From Bradyrhizobium macuxiense (GTDB lineage: Bacteria; Pseudomonadota; Alphaproteobacteria; Rhizobiales; Xanthobacteraceae): a stretch of DNA of 64,000 nt. Position 1 is the first letter of the stretch. Each line of letters opens with the position of its first letter. The notes below the pieces were generated by a model, which saw nothing but the letters and a program-made list of their open reading frames with translations, was not told the DNA's origin and made no database searches. Shown here piece by piece: positions 26,052 to 33,399 of this stretch. Both the position numbers and the translations under genes were made by a program. The stretch spans positions 1 to 64,000 of the forward strand of contig NZ_VITY01000023.1 in assembly GCF_007993935.1 (NCBI RefSeq), in the 5' to 3' direction.

Positions 26052-26289
26052 GGATGTTTGTTCAGGTAGCGTTCCGGCCAAAACTGTTGCTGGAGGCCCT
26101 ATATCGATGGCGAGAGGTATCTCACAGCACCGAGCAGGCCCGGAGGGGGCCGATTTGTCCAACCGGCTTAGTTAGCAACCGACACGTCGAATTCTTGGCG
26201 GGCCCTCGAGTCCAGGGTTGAAGCATCCACAACGGTGGAGTGCATGCAGCACTGGGGCATCTCGACAGCTCGAACTGTTTGCTGTCGTG

Positions 26290-27783
26290 TCACCCCGTCA
26301 TCCCTTCCTTTCGAACCTGCAGAACCAAACGATCAATACCCAAATCCGCACGCAGGGCATTGCGAGCGCGGTAGTGCTTCACAATGGTCTGTGCGCTTGA
26401 GTAGGAGTGACCTGTGATGTCGCAGATCGTGAGGAGGTCGCAGCCGGCGCGATCCAGCAACATCACGCATGTGTCGCGGAGATCCTGATCATGCTTGAAA
26501 TCGAGATCACCGCGATCATTCACAAAGGTCAGGGACGGGCAGGGCTTCAGGCGCCAGCCGACGTTATCTTGCCGCGCGTTGAATTTCTCGAACCACTCTC
26601 TGAGCGCCAATGATCGGCTTCCGACGACAGCGGAGCGGACTTCAGGAGTGCTGCCCGATGGAAGAGCGCATTTCTCCGTAAGCGCGGTCCATACTCCTCG
26701 CAGCTCGGACGCAGCCGCTTCGGCGCGCTCGATACCTTCCGAGGGATGCATGCTTTCCGGCAGCCCAAAGATCGCGAGCCAGCGCACAGCTATGACATGA
26801 TTTCCGTAAGTCTTCTCGGCATACCGGGTGCCGGTTTCCTCGTTGACGACAATTTCCTCCGGCCGCTGCTTGAGCCCAAGCCGGAGCGTAGTCGCGGCTA
26901 CCCGAGCCCGCGCTTGATCAAGTCGTTTGGCAAGTTGCGGCGCTTCCTTGATGTCAACTAACTGGCCAGTCTTGCTCTGACGAAACGCGTGCCGGCCATC
27001 AACATCGCTCTCGTCCTTCATACGGAGACGGTCAGTCTGACGCTGGCCCGTGAATAAGCCGAGGTAGAAGCAGTCGCCAATTGACATGCGCCCTATCGTA
27101 TCGGCGGCAGCGACGAGCGCCATGAACTCAGGCATGGAGACTTGAACGATGCGTCCTGGCGGTGTTTCGAACTCCATATCGAGGCGCGGATTTGGTGGAA
27201 GCCGCCAGTGAGTGCTTTCCGTACCCCAGGTCCAGGCTGCCGACAGCGCCGCAACGACCGCCCTAGCCATGTGGGCACCACGTTGGCGGACCATATATTC
27301 ATGCAGTGCCCGGAATTCCGGCTTGCCGATCGCCGCCGGCGGCATTGATGCAATATCCTCTGGGTGGCGCTCGATGCGACGCCCCGAGCGCTCAGCGTCC
27401 TTGCGTGCCCTACGCTGATCGGGTGTCTCTGGTTGCCAAAGTAGGGCACTGATGGATTTGCGGTAACTGCGACGACTTGCCTCCGACATCGTGGCCGGCC
27501 ACGCGTGTTGCCAATCACGCAGTAGATCTGCGACGGTGCTACGCGTCAATTTACCCGCGGCGGCGACTCGAAGACGTATCTCTGCAGCCTTGGCGCCGCG
27601 GGACGCCTTCACCTCGGCTACACGGCGATCCGAAAACTCAGCCGCCTGTTCCAAGCCGAACCACGATCCATCTGCATTCTTGAGATCTTGGTCGACAAAG
27701 CCGCGCTTGCGCTGTCTTGGGCCATGCTTGGAGCGTGGCCGGCCGTTGCGCCAGGCGACATATGGGAACTTCGGGTTGGCCAT
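26290..27783 (-). CDS. tyrosine recombinase/phage-type integrase
   Basis: A 497-residue site-specific recombinase. The C-terminal catalytic domain shows the tyrosine-recombinase set: Arg in GLFTGQRQTDRL, Lys in RQSKTGQL, the HxxR-type box HDQDLRDTC, His in ITGHSYSSAQ and the nucleophile Tyr in VKHYRA. The N-terminal part (MANPKFPYVAWRNGRPRSKH) is the DNA-binding arm of island integrases. The frame is open further upstream, but the methionine chosen gives the family N-terminus. It presumably integrated DNA at the neighbouring tRNA-Tyr. Confidence 0.88.
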   Translation of the reverse strand: MANPKFPYVAWRNGRPRSKHGPRQRKRGFVDQDLKNADGSWFGLEQAAEFSDRRVAEVKASRGAKAAEIRLRVAAAGKLTRSTVADLLRDWQHAWPATMSEASRRSYRKSISALLWQPETPDQRRARKDAERSGRRIERHPEDIASMPPAAIGKPEFRALHEYMVRQRGAHMARAVVAALSAAWTWGTESTHWRLPPNPRLDMEFETPPGRIVQVSMPEFMALVAAADTIGRMSIGDCFYLGLFTGQRQTDRLRMKDESDVDGRHAFRQSKTGQLVDIKEAPQLAKRLDQARARVAATTLRLGLKQRPEEIVVNEETGTRYAEKTYGNHVIAVRWLAIFGLPESMHPSEGIERAEAAASELRGVWTALTEKCALPSGSTPEVRSAVVGSRSLALREWFEKFNARQDNVGWRLKPCPSLTFVNDRGDLDFKHDQDLRDTCVMLLDRAGCDLLTICDITGHSYSSAQTIVKHYRARNALRADLGIDRLVLQVRKEGMTG

Positions 27784-27836
27784 CACTGAGCCCCAAGTTG
27801 CAGTAGGCCTACAAGGCGACTTCGGGACTGCGGCTG

Positions 27837-28124
27837 TCAAGAGGATCTGCCATAGATACGCGCGAAGCGCGCGCGGAAGTCTTCGATAGATTGAGGTGAC
27901 GGTAGCGGCAGCGGGTCGTTGGCGGCCCGGGTGGGGCGCGCTGGATGAAATCGGCCGAACCAAGCCTCCATCGTCAAGCGGTCCCAAACCGGCCTGCCGG
28001 TTGAGCATATCGGCAAAGGCATGGACTCTTCTCGATGCAGTCGAGGCCTCCTGCGATAGAACGTATCGATACTGACGCCGAGACGCTCAGCGATCTCTGC
28101 GCTGAACATCGGTGATGATCTCAT
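27837..28124 (-). CDS. AlpA/excisionase-like HTH DNA-binding protein
   Basis: A 95-residue protein with an N-terminal HTH (FSAEIAERLGVSIDTFYRRR) and the wing-like GRPVWDRLTMEAWF that is typical of the small DNA-binding proteins encoded beside rhizobial integrases. It is 53 bases upstream of the integrase in the same direction and is probably its operon partner, a recombination directionality factor or regulator. The exact start is uncertain: methionines five codons in and eighteen codons upstream are also possible. Confidence 0.6.
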   Translation of the reverse strand: MRSSPMFSAEIAERLGVSIDTFYRRRPRLHREESMPLPICSTGRPVWDRLTMEAWFGRFHPARPTRAANDPLPLPSPQSIEDFRARFARIYGRSS

Positions 28125-28774
28125 TGGTGGAGTCCAAGCATGTCGAGACGCACCGACGGAGAGAGTGCTCGGACTCATGAAATCACGACATTTGGCAGGA
28201 GTTCAATTGAAGGCCGGGGAACCTAAGGCCCTATTGGGATAGTCAAAAGAAATAAGAAATCCCGTCGCTCTAATAATATCCACCGAGAGGACAGCGCTCA
28301 TTTTTCCTTGATCGTCAGCAAGCGGCAAAAATGATCATTCTGTGCCGGAGCGATCAGCTTACGCTGCTTGGAGCTGGCTCAAACTTGCTTATGTTAGCTC
28401 AAGCTTGCCAATGATGGATTGGGGCGAGAGTTCAAGATTTTCAGCTAGTTAGAAGTCGGCGTGTGCTCGACGTGTGCACCGGGAGATCAAGAAAAATATA
28501 TTGAGGGCAAGTGTCGACCATCGCTCCTTGAAACGAATGACTTCCGCAGAAGCGTGAGCCGGCTGGAAGTAGCGCAGCAAGGGCAGGGCGCCATCTCAAT
28601 CCTGATAGCTGATAGCCCCCATGAGCAGAGCTAGCGTTCGGTCAATCGCCAAGAAACTTGAGAACCACAGTGAAGGTAAGAGCTGGTGTCGGGGGTTTGA
28701 GTCGCTCACCCGCTGGCAATTCTGCGATTACATACGTAAAACTACGATTTTCCGCGATGTGATGCGCGCCGCGC
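28125..28774. other. AT-richer intergenic region with repeats and a tRNA-like fragment
   Basis: 650 bases without a convincing gene and visibly lower in GC than the surroundings. It contains one copy of an 85-bp direct repeat (see separate entry), two neighbouring CTCAAACTTG/CTCAAGCTTG elements, and a degenerate tRNA 3'-end-like stretch (about 28687-28721: GGGGGTTTGAGTCGCTCACC). These are the marks of a recombination boundary. Confidence 0.5.
28411..28493 (+). repeat. left copy of the ~85-bp imperfect direct repeat
   Basis: The copy starts ATGATGGATTGGGGCGAGAG and contains CGACGTGTGCACCGGGAGAT near its end. A second copy in the same orientation lies about 31 kb to the right, sharing both blocks exactly or nearly so and the same spacing between them. 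Confidence 0.75.
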
Positions 28775-29197
28775 CTATCGCGCAGACTTCATCGCGATGT
28801 CAAAGATCTTGCCACTCATGAGGAGAGCGATCTCGGTGGCGGGCAGCGGCTTCTGACATTCGGACAACGGATTGAGCCAGAAATTAGAGCCGGGCAACAT
28901 TTCGAACAGATTGCGCGCGGCGGCGCCAAGGCACACCTCGGGCTCCTTTATATAGTCGTAGATGCGCTTCTTTGAGGTGAAGGCGGGGTGCCACCTCAGG
29001 TTCTGGAAATCGACGGTTGCGACGTTGATCTCTTCTTGAAATTTCAACGAGCGACGGCGTCCAGGTTTCATCGGTGCTTCCGGCGTCAGAATGTAAATCT
29101 CCGTTTCGAGCAACGCGCGATAGAATGCGGGAACGATGCTGGCGTCCCTTGCGGCGGCCTGCATCAGAGCTTCGAGACTGTTTTCCGGTTCGAACAT
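28775..29197 (-). CDS. SseB-domain protein
   Basis: A 140-residue soluble protein that fits the SseB N-terminal family: FEPENSLEALMQAAARDASI, FYRALLETEIYIL, HPAFTSKKRIYDYI. The domain is of unknown function in most genomes (named after serine sensitivity in E. coli). It lies 99 bases downstream of the sigma-54 activator gene in the same direction and may be cotranscribed with it. Chosen methionine (MFEPEN) matches the domain start; a GTG 54 bases upstream is open. Confidence 0.65.
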   Translation of the reverse strand: MFEPENSLEALMQAAARDASIVPAFYRALLETEIYILTPEAPMKPGRRRSLKFQEEINVATVDFQNLRWHPAFTSKKRIYDYIKEPEVCLGAAARNLFEMLPGSNFWLNPLSECQKPLPATEIALLMSGKIFDIAMKSAR

Positions 29198-29296
29198 GGC
29201 GACATTCCCAATTGAACCCGACGACGGGCCGGACTTCAGCGTTGCCAGCACCCGCCGGATCGCGCTGTCGTCGCGGCGCCCTGCGCCGCGATTGTG

Positions 29297-31174
29297 CTAG
29301 TCCTTGTTACCGCGCAGGGCGCGATAGATCGTATTGCGCGACACGCCAAGGCGACGCGCGGTCTTGCTGATGTTGTTGTCCATCTCCGCATACGCGGTCA
29401 GCACATGCGAGCGCTGAATCTCATGCAGATTGGCCTTGAGTCCGCCACCCGCGGCCTTGCCGGTCGGGCGCTCGCCGCCTGAATGAGCAAGTACGGACTC
29501 GACCGCTGTCTCGTCGATCAGATCTCCAGGCTCGGCCAGTGACAATCGGGAAAGCACGTTGCGCAGTTCGCGGATGTTTCCATCCCATTCGAGTTCGGCC
29601 AGACGATCGATCGCGCCTTCGGTCAAATCCATCAAGGGATCGATCTTGTAGATCAAATGGCGCGCGATCTCGGCGAAATCGGAACGCTCGCGCAAAGGCG
29701 GCAGCGTCACTTCCAGCGTGTTGAGGCGGAACAGCAGATCAGATCGGAATCGACCCATCGCAATCGAGTCGTCGAGATTGGCATTGGTGGCAGACACCAG
29801 GAGAACGTCGACCTGGCGTTTGGTGCCACCGACCGGCCGGACGGTCCAATCATCCAGAAAGCGCAGCAGTACGGCCTGCAAGGTCACCGGCATGTCGCCG
29901 ATCTCGTCCAGGAAGAGCGTTCCGCCGTCCGCCTCCTTGAACAGTCCCGCGGCCCCGCCCTTTTTTGCTCCGGTGAAAGCGCCCTCGGCATAGCCAAACA
30001 GCTCGGCCTCGATCAGACTGTCAGGAAGCGCTGCGCAATTCACCGGGACAAAAGCGCCGGCCCGTCCACTGGCAGTATGAGCATGGCGAGCGAGTTGCTC
30101 CTTGCCGGTGCCGGTTTCGCCACGGATCAGGATCGGCATCTTGCGGACCGCGGCTACTCCCACCCGTTGGACGACGGAAGCGATCGCCGGATCGACGGAG
30201 ACGAACTGGGTGGAGACGTCCTTGGGCGTCGGCAGCCGAGGCCGCGAGATGGCTTGCATCATCGAGAACTGGCGCGCGTTCTCGATTGTTGCGACGAACT
30301 GGCTGCCGACCTCGTCCTCGAGACGTTGGCGTTCCTTGCGCCGGCCCTCATCGACAAAGGCGCTGAATTTCGTACGAAAGACGTCGGCGAAGCGACGACC
30401 CGGCGAGGCTGGCAGGCCATGCAGCAGGACGCTTGCGGCCCTGTTGGCTGCAAGGATCCTGCCCTCGTTATCGACGGCGAGCAGGCCCGCGCTCAACGTA
30501 TGCAGATACTCGCCGCGGTTATGGAAAGCGATCAGGATGTTTCCACGGTGGTGTTCGCGGAACAGGCCATTCTCGATCTGGGTTGCGGCCATCGCGACGA
30601 GCGCCTGGGTATGCGCCTGCCGCGACATGCAATCCGATGACGCGTCCAGTATTCCAGCCAGTTCGCCATCGGGCGCGAAGATTGGCGCCGCGATGCAAGT
30701 AAGATTGTTGTAGCGCGAGAAAAAGTGCTCGCCCCCGTGAACGACAATGGCCCGCTTGAGATACGCGGCGGTGCCGAGGCCGTTGGTGCCGCAAATTGCT
30801 TCGGTCCAGATGGTGCCGGGCCGAATGCTCGCTGCGTTCGAAGCATCACTGAAGCTCGAGTCCGAGATGATGTCGAGCAGCAGGCCGTCGGCATTTGCAA
30901 AGGCGATCATGAAATTGGAGCCGGCAATCTGCTGATGCAGCGTGTGCATCTCCGCGAGCGCGAGGCCGCGAATCAGTGAACAGCGCTGCTGCTCCTGGCG
31001 CAAAACTGCGGTGCTCACGAACTCGGGCGATGGAGGGCGCAATGTATCGAGACCAAGCGAAATGCAGCGCATCCAGCTGTCGTAGATATCGGCCGACAGA
31101 AGCTCTGCCGGCGGCGCGCCGCGCCGATCGAGCGTCATCCAAGCATTGTCGATGCGTCGGCTGGTGGTCAGCAT
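29297..31174 (-). CDS. sigma-54-dependent activator, AcoR/MimR type (first of two)
   Basis: A 625-residue three-domain activator. The N-terminal third holds a GAF-type sensory domain (GTIWTEAICGTNGLGTA). The AAA+ domain has Walker A (RGETGTGKEQ, about residue 355), the sigma-54-contacting GAFTGA loop (about 398) and Walker B (GGTLFLDEIGDM). The C-terminal Fis-type HTH is NISKTARRLGVSRNTIYRAL. It is divergent from the alcohol dehydrogenase that heads the monooxygenase operon, with a -24/-12 promoter between them. AcoR/MimR family members activate such operons on sensing acetoin, ketones or related compounds; the ligand here is inferred only. Start has GGAGGAGC upstream. Confidence 0.92.
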   Translation of the reverse strand: MLTTSRRIDNAWMTLDRRGAPPAELLSADIYDSWMRCISLGLDTLRPPSPEFVSTAVLRQEQQRCSLIRGLALAEMHTLHQQIAGSNFMIAFANADGLLLDIISDSSFSDASNAASIRPGTIWTEAICGTNGLGTAAYLKRAIVVHGGEHFFSRYNNLTCIAAPIFAPDGELAGILDASSDCMSRQAHTQALVAMAATQIENGLFREHHRGNILIAFHNRGEYLHTLSAGLLAVDNEGRILAANRAASVLLHGLPASPGRRFADVFRTKFSAFVDEGRRKERQRLEDEVGSQFVATIENARQFSMMQAISRPRLPTPKDVSTQFVSVDPAIASVVQRVGVAAVRKMPILIRGETGTGKEQLARHAHTASGRAGAFVPVNCAALPDSLIEAELFGYAEGAFTGAKKGGAAGLFKEADGGTLFLDEIGDMPVTLQAVLLRFLDDWTVRPVGGTKRQVDVLLVSATNANLDDSIAMGRFRSDLLFRLNTLEVTLPPLRERSDFAEIARHLIYKIDPLMDLTEGAIDRLAELEWDGNIRELRNVLSRLSLAEPGDLIDETAVESVLAHSGGERPTGKAAGGGLKANLHEIQRSHVLTAYAEMDNNISKTARRLGVSRNTIYRALRGNKD

Positions 31175-31324
31175 TATAGCTCCTCCCGGAGTCGCTGCTT
31201 GGCGAATTCCTCTTGGTCGTAGCCGCCCGCTTCGGGTCGTTTTTGCGCGTGGCGCGGTTCTCGCGATCATAGATCAAACAATACAAAATCCAAATTTCTG
31301 CCCGCTCGGTGTTGCAGCCGCCGA

Positions 31325-31345
31325 ACTGTTCCGTCTCGGAACAGT
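31325..31345. promoter_or_regulatory. palindromic activator site for a sigma-54 regulator
   Basis: ACTGTTCC-GTCTC-GGAACAGT, perfect 8-bp arms around five bases, centred about 120 bases before the inferred transcription start. This is the right position and form for the enhancer-like site of an AcoR/MimR-type activator, encoded divergently next door. The sequence shows the symmetry; binding is inferred. Confidence 0.7.
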
Positions 31346-31430
31346 CGCGCGCGAAGTCTGCTCCGAGGCGGATCGGCGCGAGCACTCCGGAGATTGCAAG
31401 AACAATAGAAAGATCAGGTTGTTGTGCGCT

Positions 31431-31446
31431 TGGCACAGCCTTTGCT
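31431..31446 (+). promoter_or_regulatory. sigma-54 (-24/-12) promoter of the monooxygenase operon
   Basis: TGGCACAGCCTTTGCT matches the RpoN consensus (TGGCAC-N5-TTGCw) with GG and GC exactly 12 apart. The predicted start of transcription is about 31457, leaving a leader of some 58 bases before the alcohol dehydrogenase ATG. Confidence 0.88.
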
Positions 31447-31514
31447 CAACTCTTTTGCGGGATGGCGATCGCGTCAGGTCGACAAAATAAAAAATTTGCC
31501 GGGGAGGCTATTCA

Positions 31515-32558
31515 ATGAAAGCGGCGGTGCTTCATGAGTTCGACGAGAAGCTGACGGCGAAGGAGTTCGTCAAATTCGAGGACGTGACCGACCCGAAGAT
31601 CTCGCGCCCGATGGACGTGATCGTGCGCATCGGTGGTGCCGGCGTCTGTCGCACCGATCTGCACATCGTTGAGGGCATCTGGCGTAGCAAGGTCGACGTC
31701 AAGCTTCCATACATCATGGGCCACGAGAACGCCGGCTGGGTCGAAGCGATCGGCCCGGGTGTCGAAGGAGTTAAGGTTGGCGACAGCGTCATTTGCCATC
31801 CGCTGGTGACCAGCGGGCATTGTCTCGCGTGCCGGCGCGGAGACGACATGCATGCGCTGGACAGCTCGTTTCCCGGTATCAATGCCAATGGCGGCTATGC
31901 GCAGTATCTGCTGACAGGGCAGCGCTCCCTGATCAAGCTGCCAAAGTCGCTCGCTCCGAAGGATGTTGCCCCCTATACCGATGCCGGGCTGACGGCCTAT
32001 CGCGCTGCGAAGAAGGCGTCCCGTCATCTGTTGCCTGGAGAATATGTCGCGGTGATCGGCGCCGGTGGACTGGGTCATATCGGCATCCAGGTCCTCGCAG
32101 CGCTCTGCGCGGCAGAAATCATCGTGGTCGATCGCGCCGAACAGTCCCTCGACCTCGCCAAGAAGTGCGGCGCGCATCACGTCGTGAAGGCGGACGGCAA
32201 CGAAGTCGAGGCCGTGCTGGCGCTGACTGGCGGGCACGGCGCCGAGGCCGTGATCGACTTTGTTGGCGAGGGTGACGCCATCGCCAAGGGGCTGTCGATG
32301 ACAGCGAACGGCGGCTACTACTACATCGTCGGGTATGGCGGGAAGATCGATATCCCGACCATCGACATGATCACGTCGGAGAAGACCATCGTCGGCAATC
32401 TGGTCGGCACATATGCCGAATTGGTCGAACTGATGGCGCTCGCGGATCGCGGTCTCGTCGAACTCCACACCAGGGAATACCGGCTCAGCCAGGCCAATGA
32501 GGCGCTTCATGATCTGCATCATGGACGCATTCATGGCCGTGCGGTGCTGATCCCGTAG
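31515..32558 (+). CDS. zinc-dependent alcohol dehydrogenase of the monooxygenase operon
   Basis: A 347-residue medium-chain NAD(P)-dependent dehydrogenase. Catalytic zinc ligands are Cys45 (GVCRTDLH), His70 and Glu71 (MGHENAG); the Rossmann motif is GAGGLGHIG and VVDRAEQ supplies the acidic residue favouring NAD. The structural-zinc loop reads TSGHCLACRRGDDMHA, so two of the four usual cysteines are replaced. It follows the sigma-54 promoter as the first gene, with GGGGAGG at good spacing. It probably oxidises the alcohol formed by the monooxygenase, such as 2-propanol; substrate is inference. Confidence 0.9.
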   Translation: MKAAVLHEFDEKLTAKEFVKFEDVTDPKISRPMDVIVRIGGAGVCRTDLHIVEGIWRSKVDVKLPYIMGHENAGWVEAIGPGVEGVKVGDSVICHPLVTSGHCLACRRGDDMHALDSSFPGINANGGYAQYLLTGQRSLIKLPKSLAPKDVAPYTDAGLTAYRAAKKASRHLLPGEYVAVIGAGGLGHIGIQVLAALCAAEIIVVDRAEQSLDLAKKCGAHHVVKADGNEVEAVLALTGGHGAEAVIDFVGEGDAIAKGLSMTANGGYYYIVGYGGKIDIPTIDMITSEKTIVGNLVGTYAELVELMALADRGLVELHTREYRLSQANEALHDLHHGRIHGRAVLIP

Positions 32559-32573
32559 CGCGCGTGCCGCGAG

Positions 32574-32987
32574 ATGCGAAGCTTCAGTCCGGGTCATCGA
32601 GCGAGAGTGGTGCGAGTGACAGACGACAGCCTGCGAAGGCCACAGATCACCGCCGAGGAAGCGGACAAATTGCAGCGCGCCCGCGATCGGATGATCGCCC
32701 GGGACAAGGTGATTGACGAGATGGTCGACAACAACGAGCGGCAGATCACGAATGAGCATGCGCGCGGCGGCGCCGAAATCGAACTCGCCTGCGCGGTGCG
32801 CGGGGCGGCGCGTGCCGAAGCCCGAACTGAAGAACATGCCGAACTGGAGCGAGCGATCGCACGTCTGGAGATGCTCCGGGAGGAGCATCGACGCCTGGTG
32901 GCCGAGCGCGAGTGGCTCAACACGTCCCTGCGCGAGATCGACGATGGCCCTTCGCCAGACGAACACGAGCGGTCAGGACATGCATGA
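32574..32987 (+). CDS. coiled-coil hypothetical protein of the monooxygenase operon
   Basis: A 137-residue, highly charged protein, helical over most of its length (EEADKLQRARDRMIARDKVI; ARLEMLREEHRRLVAEREWL). No signal, membrane segment or catalytic motif. Starts are uncertain: the ATG used, or a GTG 42 bases later that removes a basic lead. The stop overlaps the next ATG. Its position between dehydrogenase and monooxygenase suggests a role in the pathway, but nothing known. Confidence 0.6.
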   Translation: MRSFSPGHRARVVRVTDDSLRRPQITAEEADKLQRARDRMIARDKVIDEMVDNNERQITNEHARGGAEIELACAVRGAARAEARTEEHAELERAIARLEMLREEHRRLVAEREWLNTSLREIDDGPSPDEHERSGHA

Positions 32988-33217
32988 CGAACGAAGCGAG
33001 CATGACCACATCAGAGGAGCAGGAGCAAATGCCGTCACCGCAACCGGACATGAGCGAGGAAGACAGGTCGAAAGACGCATTCTTCATCCGGTTGGCCGAG
33101 ATCGTGGAAGCCATGATCGCCTCGCACGGCAAGGATTTCGCCACTGGCGCACTGGTTCTGTCGGCGAAATTCGTCGCCGAAGGAAAACCTCTCATCAGAC
33201 GAACCAGCGGACCGTGA
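32984..33217 (+). CDS. small hypothetical protein of the monooxygenase operon
   Basis: A 77-residue protein coupled by ATGA overlap to the coiled-coil protein. Met/Gln/Glu-rich start (MTTSEEQEQMPSPQPDMSEE) followed by a compact helical part (DAFFIRLAEIVEAMIASHGK). No family recognised. The coupled pair looks like a two-protein accessory unit. Confidence 0.6.
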   Translation: MTNEASMTTSEEQEQMPSPQPDMSEEDRSKDAFFIRLAEIVEAMIASHGKDFATGALVLSAKFVAEGKPLIRRTSGP

Positions 33218-33399
33218 CGAGACCGCCAGCGCCGGGAAGCCGGACTGTCGGGAACGACGAAGTCAGCAGATCGATCAATCCATTTAACGGACTCAAAGTG
33301 GGTTTTGCAGCCGAGAATTTCAAAAGTGCGAACCAGGGGTTTTGACCTGGGATCAAAGCGAGAATGTCGGAACCAACGCAACGTTCAAAGGAGCTGGAA

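Noticed and set aside
28621..28821. 66-residue open frame at the left border region
   Set aside because: It covers the tRNA-like fragment, has no ribosome site and ends in unstructured Ser/Arg-rich sequence.
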